In this document: positions 58,286 through 64,000 of the stretch, one piece after another
Layout: each line of letters starts with the position of its first letter
Numbering within the stretch: position 1 is the stretch's first letter
Origin: Pseudomonas sp. G.S.17
Lineage (GTDB): Bacteria; Pseudomonadota; Gammaproteobacteria; Pseudomonadales; Pseudomonadaceae
Direction of reading: 5' to 3'
Length of the DNA stretch: 64,000 nt
NCBI RefSeq assembly: GCF_038096165.1
Contig: NZ_CP151076.1
Span: 1,302,001-1,366,000 of the forward strand
Position numbers and translations under genes: made by a program
The notes under the pieces: model-generated
Databases searched by the model: none
What the model was told of the DNA's origin: nothing
What the model saw: the letters and a program-made list of their open reading frames with translations, nothing else

Positions 58286-58543
58286 TCAATTTCGTTGTTG
58301 AAGCGGATCGGAACCTGCTGTTTTGGCTTTCGGGCCCGCAACCGCCCAGGCCAGCAGCCCGAGAACCGGAACAAACACCAGTACGATGATCCATAGCGCC
58401 TTGCTTTCGCGCTGGCCATCGCTCTTCATGACCCGGGTCACCGCCCACAGCACGGCAACGATAAGTAGCGTCACAACGGATATCCAGACCAGCGGAGCGT
58501 CCATGATATTCGCCAGCACGTCCCAGATTTGTTTGAGTTCCAT
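58286..58543 (-). CDS. PLDc_N-domain small membrane protein
   Basis: The 85-aa protein has two transmembrane helices (PLVWISVVTLLIVAVLWAV and ALWIIVLVFVPVLGLLAWAV) separated by a basic loop. This is the PLD_N (cardiolipin synthase N-terminal) module without the catalytic part. GGGGGAGATGT precedes the ATG at 58543. Its role alone is unknown. Confidence 0.78.
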   Translation of the reverse strand: MELKQIWDVLANIMDAPLVWISVVTLLIVAVLWAVTRVMKSDGQRESKALWIIVLVFVPVLGLLAWAVAGPKAKTAGSDPLQQRN

Positions 58544-58671
58544 ACATCTCCCCCTTGGTTGTAACTGTTTAGGCAGGGTGATGCGCAAAGGGTTCAGTGT
58601 TGTATGCGGGGACAAATCCTTCGCGGCTCGGCGCTTTTGCCAATGTTGTCTGCACCAGGGACGCTCGCATG

Positions 58672-59040
58672 TCAGACGATAATGGTATGAGGATAAGCGC
58701 GCATAGCGCTGTCATTGGTGACCGGGCTGATCCCCTCAGCCATAGCTTGCGAAACGATAATGCGATCAAACGGGTCGCGGTGATGGAGGGGCAGGGCGCC
58801 AACTGTCAGTCCGTGGGCAGATGTGATGGGCAGTTCAACATAGCCCGCGTCCATTGCATCCGAAGCTTCTGCATTAAATCTCACATTGGGTAGCATCCCA
58901 CGCCGCTTGGGAGCTTCGATTGGGACCAGCTTCGCTACGGGTACGCCTGCTTTCGCGATGATGATCGTTTCCCCGCCAGCTGCAGCGTCTACACGCTGCG
59001 AGAAGTGTGTCTTGGCGGCGTGAATATTATGGGTTTGCAT
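58672..59040 (-). pseudogene. Fused Phd antitoxin N-terminus and PIN toxin C-terminus
   Basis: The 122-aa frame has two unlike halves. Residues 1-50 (MQTHNIHAAKTHFSQRVDAA, then IIIAKAGVPVAKLVPIEAP) are the DNA-binding part of a Phd/VapB-type antitoxin. Residues about 65-122 (YVELPITSAHGL, then LPLHHRDPFDRIIVSQAMAEG) are the end of a PIN-domain toxin. The antitoxin C-terminus and the first PIN acidic motif are missing, as if one deletion joined two adjacent genes in frame. Nuclease activity should be lost; DNA binding may remain. Confidence 0.7.
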
Positions 59041-59068
59041 GATATTGCCTCCAATGGCCGGTTTCTAA

Positions 59069-59368
59069 TCATGCAGTGCGGTTAACCAGCTTAAGAGGCG
59101 CAGCACCGCGCTGTTGAGCCAGGTATCGAGTGCAACAAACGCGCAGGAACGAGGAAAAGTTCACCACTTCGTCGCGAGCTTTGGTGATCTCTTCGTAGAG
59201 ATTGGTGATCAATTGGTTGGTGGTAAGACCTTCCCCGGCAGCCATCTCCGTGAGGATGTCCCAAAACTGGTTTTCCAGCCGCAACGTCGTGATCACGCCA
59301 TGTATGCGCAATGAGCGTGACCGAGACTCATAAAGAATTGGATCGGCTTTAATATACAGTTCGCACAT
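59069..59368 (-). CDS. Ribbon-helix-helix domain protein
   Basis: The 99-aa protein contains RSLRIHGVITTLRLENQFWDILTEMAAGEGLTTNQLITNLYEEI, a beta-strand plus two helices of the RHH_4 type that binds DNA as a dimer. Role unknown. AGGATC at suitable spacing precedes the ATG. It lies 28 bp upstream of the Phd-PIN remnant. Confidence 0.75.
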   Translation of the reverse strand: MCELYIKADPILYESRSRSLRIHGVITTLRLENQFWDILTEMAAGEGLTTNQLITNLYEEITKARDEVVNFSSFLRVCCTRYLAQQRGAAPLKLVNRTA

Positions 59369-59471
59369 TTTAAGATCCTCCCGGAAAAATCAGAATCATT
59401 GTCCTCTTTATACAAGAGGGGGTAATAGTCAGATACTACACCTGCGTACTCCTGCAGAGGTTGCAGTCGCT

Positions 59472-59631
59472 TTAGTGATGTGTGATCAAAACATCGCCAA
59501 GCGTCCATTGCGGGTGCGCGCGTAACCAGTCAATGACAGGTTGCGCGTCCCCCTGGATCAACGACTGCACAGCGTTTCTCCTCCAGGCAGAGCAGCGACC
59601 AAATGTAATTGTCGCTGAACGCCCTCAACTC
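59472..59631 (-). pseudogene. Relic of glyoxalase II (gloB), N-terminal 50 codons
   Basis: On the minus strand, [24 protein letters not shown] in one frame continues as [26 protein letters not shown] in the next. This matches the start of hydroxyacylglutathione hydrolase up to the first metal-binding histidines. The frames switch in a G5 run near 59551-59555. A TAA follows directly after THH, where HHDHVGG is expected. The remaining four fifths of the gene is absent and no start codon is seen, so it is dead. Confidence 0.75.
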
Positions 59632-59663
59632 TCAGACTTCCCGGCCGCCTGGATTTTGCGCTG

Positions 59664-61232
59664 TCATGCGGCCTTGGCCTTGAGCGATTGGGCAATGTAG
59701 TCGGCTTGTCGAATGGCCAGGCTGACGATTGTCAGGGTCGGATTCTCCGCGCCACTCGTGGTGAATTGACTCCCGTCCGAGATGAACAGGTTAGGCACCT
59801 CATGGCACTGGCCATGTTTATTGCAGACACCATCCGCCTCTTTGAGACTCATGCGACACGTGCCCAGGTTATGGGTGGAAGGATAAGGCGGAACCCGGTG
59901 GGTCTTGAGCGCGCCAACCGCTTCGTATACCGCGCTGCCTTGTTTGAAGGCGTGTTCACGCATGGCAATGTCATTTGGATGATCGTCGTAGTGAACGTTG
60001 GCCACGGATATCCCGAAACGATCCTTGGTGTCATTGCTCAATGTGATGCGATTGCTCTCGCGAGGCATGTCTTCGCCCACTATCCACATGCCGGCAAGGT
60101 GAGTGTAATTGTCCATGACACGGGTAAAATCCTTGCCCCATGCACCTGGATTGAAAAATGCTGCCATGAACGATGGCCCGAGAGAGACGGTTTCCATTTC
60201 GTAGCCGCCGACAAAGCCGCGATCAGGATTGAAATGCACCTCGTCACTGATCAGGCCCGCCATTATCGTGCCTCGGTAGAAGTGCACAGGATCGCTGAAC
60301 TCGGCGAAAACGGAGCCGGTGGTGTGGCGCATGTAGTGCTTGCCGACCATGCCCGATCCGTTGGCCAGCCCGTGGGGAAATAAGGTGCTGGAAGAGTTCA
60401 AGAGCAGTCTGGGGGTTTCGATTGCATTACCGGCTATCGCGATGATGCGGCCTTTCTGCCGGTGTAACTCGCCCTTTGCGTCAGCATAGACAACGGCGCT
60501 GGCACGACCTTTGGCATCATGTTCGATCCGAACCGCATGGGCTTGGGTTCGCAACTCAAGCTTGCCGGTCGCTTCGGCGGCCGGAATTTCAGTGTAGAGC
60601 GTTGACCACTTCGCCCCCATTTTGCAGCCTTGAAAGCAGAACCCAAGTTGCATGCACTGCGCGCGTCCTGCGCGGGCGCGGCTGTTGATGGCCATGCGTC
60701 CAGTCGAGCAGTGTTTGTAGCCAAGCTTCATTGCACCGTTGTACATCACTTGGAAGTTGTTGTTGCCGGGCAGGCCGGGAATGTCGTTGGTGCGAGTGAC
60801 ACCCATCTTGTCCTCGGCACGGGTGTAATAGGGCTCCAGTTCCGCCAGCGTCAATGGCCAGTCCAGCAGGTTCGCTCCTTTTACGTCGCCGTAAGTCTGC
60901 CGTGCGCGAAACTCGTGTTCTTGTAAGCGGATGCTCGCTCCGGCCCAATGAGTGGTGGTGCCACCCACCGTTTTGCAGATCCAGGCGGGTAGATTGGGAA
61001 AGTCCTTGGCGATCTGCCAAGTGCCAGACGTCGTGCGTGTATCGCCCCAGGAGAGCTGTTGAAACGAAGGCCATTCATCATTGATGAAGGTCGCTGTGGA
61101 TTGACGCTCACCTGCTTCGAGAAGAACGACCGGTATGCCCTTTTGGCACAACTCGTTGGCGAGTGTCCCGCCACCCGCACCGGAACCTATGATCACTACT
61201 ACGGAATCATCGTCAAAACTGTAAGTTGTCAT
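59664..61232 (-). CDS. GMC-family FAD oxidoreductase (dehydrogenase large subunit)
   Basis: The 522-aa protein has the FAD-binding VVIIGSGAGGGTLANEL near residue 12, GTTTHWAGASIR near 90, and the C-terminal catalytic His in STHNLGTCRMS near 455 with the second GMC motif SGAENPTLTIVSLAIRQADYIA. It resembles the catalytic subunit of membrane-bound gluconate/sorbitol dehydrogenases. It has no signal peptide; export with the Tat-bearing subunit encoded 12 bp upstream is inferred. Substrate unknown. Confidence 0.87.
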   Translation of the reverse strand: MTTYSFDDDSVVVIIGSGAGGGTLANELCQKGIPVVLLEAGERQSTATFINDEWPSFQQLSWGDTRTTSGTWQIAKDFPNLPAWICKTVGGTTTHWAGASIRLQEHEFRARQTYGDVKGANLLDWPLTLAELEPYYTRAEDKMGVTRTNDIPGLPGNNNFQVMYNGAMKLGYKHCSTGRMAINSRARAGRAQCMQLGFCFQGCKMGAKWSTLYTEIPAAEATGKLELRTQAHAVRIEHDAKGRASAVVYADAKGELHRQKGRIIAIAGNAIETPRLLLNSSSTLFPHGLANGSGMVGKHYMRHTTGSVFAEFSDPVHFYRGTIMAGLISDEVHFNPDRGFVGGYEMETVSLGPSFMAAFFNPGAWGKDFTRVMDNYTHLAGMWIVGEDMPRESNRITLSNDTKDRFGISVANVHYDDHPNDIAMREHAFKQGSAVYEAVGALKTHRVPPYPSTHNLGTCRMSLKEADGVCNKHGQCHEVPNLFISDGSQFTTSGAENPTLTIVSLAIRQADYIAQSLKAKAA

Positions 61233-61244
61233 GCTGGTTACTCC

Positions 61245-61805
61245 TCAAGAAAAAGCGCTGGGACTGGCTTCTGCTGGAGCGGCGGGCAGCCACTTCAGAT
61301 CGTTGAAGCCACGCATCAGATATCCGCCCTTAGGAAAGGAGGCGCCTTCGTAACCGAAATGCTGGTAAGCCAATTCGTTGCTGTATAGCGAGTTGACTGA
61401 CGTGCCTCTGATCAAAATGAAAAAGTCGGAATGCTGGATTTCTTCAAGCAGGGCGACCTGCCTGATTTCATCGAGACTTGTCCAGTTGCCGCCCGCCAGT
61501 CGGTCGAGTTCGGAAAGACCTTTATCAAGCAGTGGGAGTACGGAGGGGTCAGTGGATGCACGCTCGTCAAGCGCTTTTACGGCAAAGGCGTAGACAGCAT
61601 CTTCCATGCGGTCATGGGGGTAAACGCGGCGAATCACCAGCAGCAGTTTCGCCGCTACTTCGCTACTAAGGGTGTTCATTTCCATGGCCCATGATCGGCT
61701 GGGAGCCAGCAGGGCGATGGGGCCTGAGCCGAATATAAGTGTGCCCAACAACAACCCACCGCTGCCTTGCAGAAAGCGGCGACGATTGAGAGTTACGTCT
61801 TGCAT
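61245..61805 (-). CDS. Tat-exported small subunit of the GMC dehydrogenase (gluconate 2-dehydrogenase subunit 3-like)
   Basis: The 186-aa protein has a twin-arginine signal (NRRRFLQGSGG, residues 7-17, then a hydrophobic stretch ending at about SWAM). The body (LLLVIRRVYPHD and HFGYEGASFPKGGY) resembles the gamma subunit of three-part dehydrogenases. The ATG at 61805 follows AAAAGGAGAC; an upstream frame extension lacks this. The cytochrome c subunit that completes such complexes is not encoded nearby. Confidence 0.8.
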   Translation of the reverse strand: MQDVTLNRRRFLQGSGGLLLGTLIFGSGPIALLAPSRSWAMEMNTLSSEVAAKLLLVIRRVYPHDRMEDAVYAFAVKALDERASTDPSVLPLLDKGLSELDRLAGGNWTSLDEIRQVALLEEIQHSDFFILIRGTSVNSLYSNELAYQHFGYEGASFPKGGYLMRGFNDLKWLPAAPAEASPSAFS

Positions 61806-61968
61806 GAAATGTCTCCTTTTTATTTTTATTAGGAATGACAACGTCACGGTCGAATCATGGAGTGCGGTTTGAAGGGGAAAATCACTCCTGTTGGAGATCA
61901 AATGGATCTGAGGTTTTTGGTTCTAAGCTGGCAGTGCTTAGTCCGACGGCATTTGGAAATTCAAATGT

Positions 61969-62361
61969 TCATTGATAGTGGCCACCACGCTGTAACACTT
62001 CAATTTTGTAACCGTCGGGATCCTGAATAAAAAAGAATCGTGCGAGCAAAACGCCATTTCTTTTAAATTCCTTGATGGGGGCCGGTGACAATTTCAGATC
62101 CACCAGTCGATTGAACTGCTGGTCCAGATCCTCGACGACAAAGGCGGCATGACCGTAGCCACTGCCATGGGTGTACTCGCTCTGCCCCTTGTTCCAGGTT
62201 AGCTCGATTTCTGCGCCGCTCTCGAAATCCCGCAGGTAGACCAGCGAGAAATCGTCGAACTCCAGGCGATGAGTTTCTCTGAGCCCAAACACGTCCTGGT
62301 AAAACTTCATCGACTGGTCGAGGTCGCCCACACGGATCATGGTATGAATAAATTTTGCCAT
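61969..62361 (-). CDS. Lactoylglutathione lyase (glyoxalase I)
   Basis: The 130-aa VOC enzyme isomerises the glutathione hemithioacetal of methylglyoxal. Metal ligands are visible: H6 in FIHTMIRV, E in AEIELTWN near 54, H in GYGHAAFVV near 72, and E in YKIEVLQ near 122. It is of the short, nickel-type GloA length. It stands alone, 2.3 kb from the gloB relic. Confidence 0.85.
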   Translation of the reverse strand: MAKFIHTMIRVGDLDQSMKFYQDVFGLRETHRLEFDDFSLVYLRDFESGAEIELTWNKGQSEYTHGSGYGHAAFVVEDLDQQFNRLVDLKLSPAPIKEFKRNGVLLARFFFIQDPDGYKIEVLQRGGHYQ

Positions 62362-63587
62362 TCCATCTACCTACGGTTTTCGTGATTCCTGGATTTTTGG
62401 TCAAGCACTTGCGATTTCATGATGAGGCGGACGTGACCCAGGTGGGTAATAGAGGGCTACTACGTTGGTACAGAGGTATGGAATTTTTGCTTCCTTTGTG
62501 AATGATCACGAGTGGAGCTGAGAAATGTGACTGATGTCGCCGCTCGACCCTGAGAGCCGTATAGGAAGTGCCAATACTTGCTGCCTGTGGGTTTCACCAG
62601 CAGACAGGAGCCGAGCTATCACTGGGTGAATGGTGTTTCGGCAGGGTTGGATGCTTTGATTTGCTAGGTGGTCGATTATCAATATTTCAAATATTGTCGC
62701 GGATCCGGTTGCGGTTTTATTTGAAAGTCTCGGAGTCACGTTCTTGGATATTGATTCTCCTCAAACTTATAAACCGAAAGCGGTTGTGGTCGGAGAGGAG
62801 AATGGAGGCTACTAATTTTTTTGGTTCTGGAAATGTAGCCGGGGACCCTAGGGGCTTAATCAAGACACGGGGCAGGAAATCCGCGGGATCGAGTTAGTGG
62901 GAAGTGCCGGAAGTTACTGAAATTTCAATCGTTTAAAGAAAGGATCTTGAAGAAAGAGGGCCATCGTTACAGCTTCGGTAAAGATGGCTTTATCTGTTGC
63001 TGATAGTGAACGCCTGCATGGCGCCAACCATGGTGGTAGGTGTCAACCTCGTCAACCTGTCAACCAACTCAAAAAATCCAGCCGCTAACACGAACGCACG
63101 GGTTTCCGACCCCGTACCCACCGAACATTCACAGGGTCCCTGGCGATTTGGCTACCCAATTGATGCATCCCCCCTTGGTAGACCGCCCTACAAACGCCCC
63201 GGCACTCGGCGACCCAACATTCGAATTCTGCATCAGTCGTTACCAGCCAGTATTGCACCCGCTGATGGCTTGATCACCATTGGGGTATGGGGCACGAAAA
63301 AGACGTGTTACAGGTGTTGCGGGTGTTGCAATTAAAATTAACTCATTGAATTTAATGATTTTTATTGGTGTTGCATACCACTAAGCTTCCACGTTTCTTG
63401 GGTGTTACAAGCAAGATAGGTGTTACAGCAGCATCTACAGATTTGGGCAAATGTAGAACGCAAGCGGCCAAGAGCAGACCTTCCACCTAGTCCGCTTTCG
63501 ACCTGACCCAGATGTCCGATTTCCGGGGTTTCACGTAGCGTAGATGGCCCCTATAGTGTCCGCCTCTTGATAGTCAAAGGAAGGGCT
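62362..63587. other. Gene-poor region of about 1.2 kb
   Basis: I find no convincing gene on either strand. Base composition is lower in GC than the neighbours in places. A 52-codon open stretch at 62660-62815 reads protein-like (IVADPVAVLFESLGVTFLDID) but has no start codon and may be the tail of a lost gene. Short GGTGTT repeats cluster at its right end. It looks like the scar of a decayed insertion. Confidence 0.5.
63305..63427 (+). repeat. Six dispersed GGTGTTRCA direct repeats
   Basis: GTGTTACA (63305), GGTGTTGC (63313), GGTGTTGCA (63322), GGTGTTGCA (63367), GGTGTTACA (63401) and GGTGTTACA (63419) lie in one orientation within 123 bp of AT-rich non-coding DNA. Spacing is irregular. Their function is unknown; protein-binding repeats or relic sequence are both possible. 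Confidence 0.5.
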
Positions 63588-63662
63588 ATGACGCTGCTGA
63601 TCATTTGTACAGCTTACGTGTCCGCTAGTATTGCAGCGCATCAAGCGGTTAGGTGGATCTGA
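63588..63662 (+). CDS. 24-codon leader ORF coupled to the hydrolase gene
   Basis: AAGGAAGGG precedes an ATG at 63588 that reads MTLLIICTAYVSASIAAHQA and stops at TGA 63660-63662, overlapping the hydrolase ATG (TGATG). It could be a translational coupling leader or the remnant of a longer upstream gene. The peptide itself is not recognised. Confidence 0.4.
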   Translation: MTLLIICTAYVSASIAAHQAVRWI

Positions 63663-64000
63663 TGCGTGCGAAGATTTTGGCGACGGTGGGTGCCTTATTA
63701 TGGTTGCTGTCAGCGACGCTATCGGCAGCATCCGATCAGTTGCCATCTCCGTCAGCGGGGCATTCCGAGCAGCGGCGTATTTCTGTGCAGGTCGAGGGGG
63801 CTGGCAAGGACGTCATATTAATCCCGGGACTTGCCTCGTCCCGCGAGGTATGGGCGGATCTGGTCTCTAGATTACGTCAAAGCCATCGCCTTCATCTCAT
63901 CCAACTGGCAGGTTTTGCCGGCTCGCCTGCTCCGCTCGATACAGAAGGGGGAGTCATGGCCCCTGCGGTCGAAGCGATTGCTGAATACATCCGCGCCCAG
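63662..64000 (+). CDS. Secreted alpha/beta hydrolase, N-terminal part only
   Basis: The frame from ATG 63662 remains open to the right edge (113 codons). A signal peptide (MRAKILATVGALLWLLSATLSAAS) precedes RRISVQVEGAGKDVILIPGLASSREVW, the oxyanion-loop region of alpha/beta hydrolases. HRLHLIQLAGFAGSP follows. The nucleophile elbow lies beyond the window. The ATG overlaps the stop of a short leader frame. Confidence 0.75.
   Translation, partial: MRAKILATVGALLWLLSATLSAASDQLPSPSAGHSEQRRISVQVEGAGKDVILIPGLASSREVWADLVSRLRQSHRLHLIQLAGFAGSPAPLDTEGGVMAPAVEAIAEYIRAQ

Noticed and set aside
62660..62815. Protein-like 52-codon frame
   Set aside because: No ATG, GTG or TTG start in frame and no recognised family; kept only as a possible relic.

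Overview
The window is a high-GC Pseudomonas chromosome segment, most like the P. fluorescens group. The evidence is the Entner-Doudoroff and glucose-uptake block in its Pseudomonas arrangement (gap, edd-glk-gltR-gtrS, gtsABCD-oprB, hexR, zwf-pgl-eda), a cyoABCDE oxidase operon, and many Pseudomonas REP palindromes (GTAGGACCGGCTTTAGCCGGGAG and GTGGGAGCGAGCTTGCTCGCG types). No rRNA, tRNA, CRISPR array or prophage was seen.

Region 1 (1-19.6 kb) is glucose catabolism. A truncated ECF sigma gene with a Fur-box-like palindrome lies at the left edge. gap and edd diverge across two TTGT-N7-ACAA HexR operators, and zwf has a third, so HexR (encoded next to zwf) can coordinate gap, edd-glk-gltR-gtrS and zwf-pgl-eda. 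GtrS/GltR is the two-component system expected to control the glucose porin OprB and the GtsABCD ABC importer. Both gtsA and oprB carry Crc/Hfq-type CA motifs. A 140-bp MITE-like palindrome and a complete IS110-family (IS1111-type) element are inserted at the edges of REP sequences. The non-coding 3' part of the IS holds an 8-nt match to the reconstructed REP target, as expected of a bridge/seek guide RNA.

Region 2 (19.6-30 kb) holds a class V aminotransferase, two small conserved proteins, a Cache-GGEEF diguanylate cyclase, and an RND efflux pair (MFP and permease) followed by a CusRS-like two-component system. Region 3 (30-37 kb) is a chaperone-usher fimbrial cluster with two chaperones, the second lacking the usual cleft lysine. 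Region 4 (37-42 kb) has a six-copy 119-bp REP tandem array, a YkgJ-type Cys-cluster protein, a GNAT, CheV, and flavohaemoglobin Hmp with three NorR-type sites. Region 5 (42.4-48.3 kb) is dsbB and cyoABCDE.

Region 6 (48.3-64 kb) is accessory: a YefM-YoeB toxin-antitoxin pair, a glycosyltransferase/acetyltransferase pair, VOC and LysR genes, ilvE, a PheC-like periplasmic protein, an ArsR/alcohol dehydrogenase pair, a manganese catalase, several small genes, a fused Phd-PIN toxin-antitoxin remnant, a gloB relic, a GMC/Tat dehydrogenase pair, a glyoxalase I, a 1.2-kb gene-poor stretch and a truncated alpha/beta hydrolase. The most novel points are the candidate IS guide RNA with its REP target, the REP edge as a shared insertion point, the chaperone Lys-to-Asn change, and the Phd-PIN and gloB remnants.
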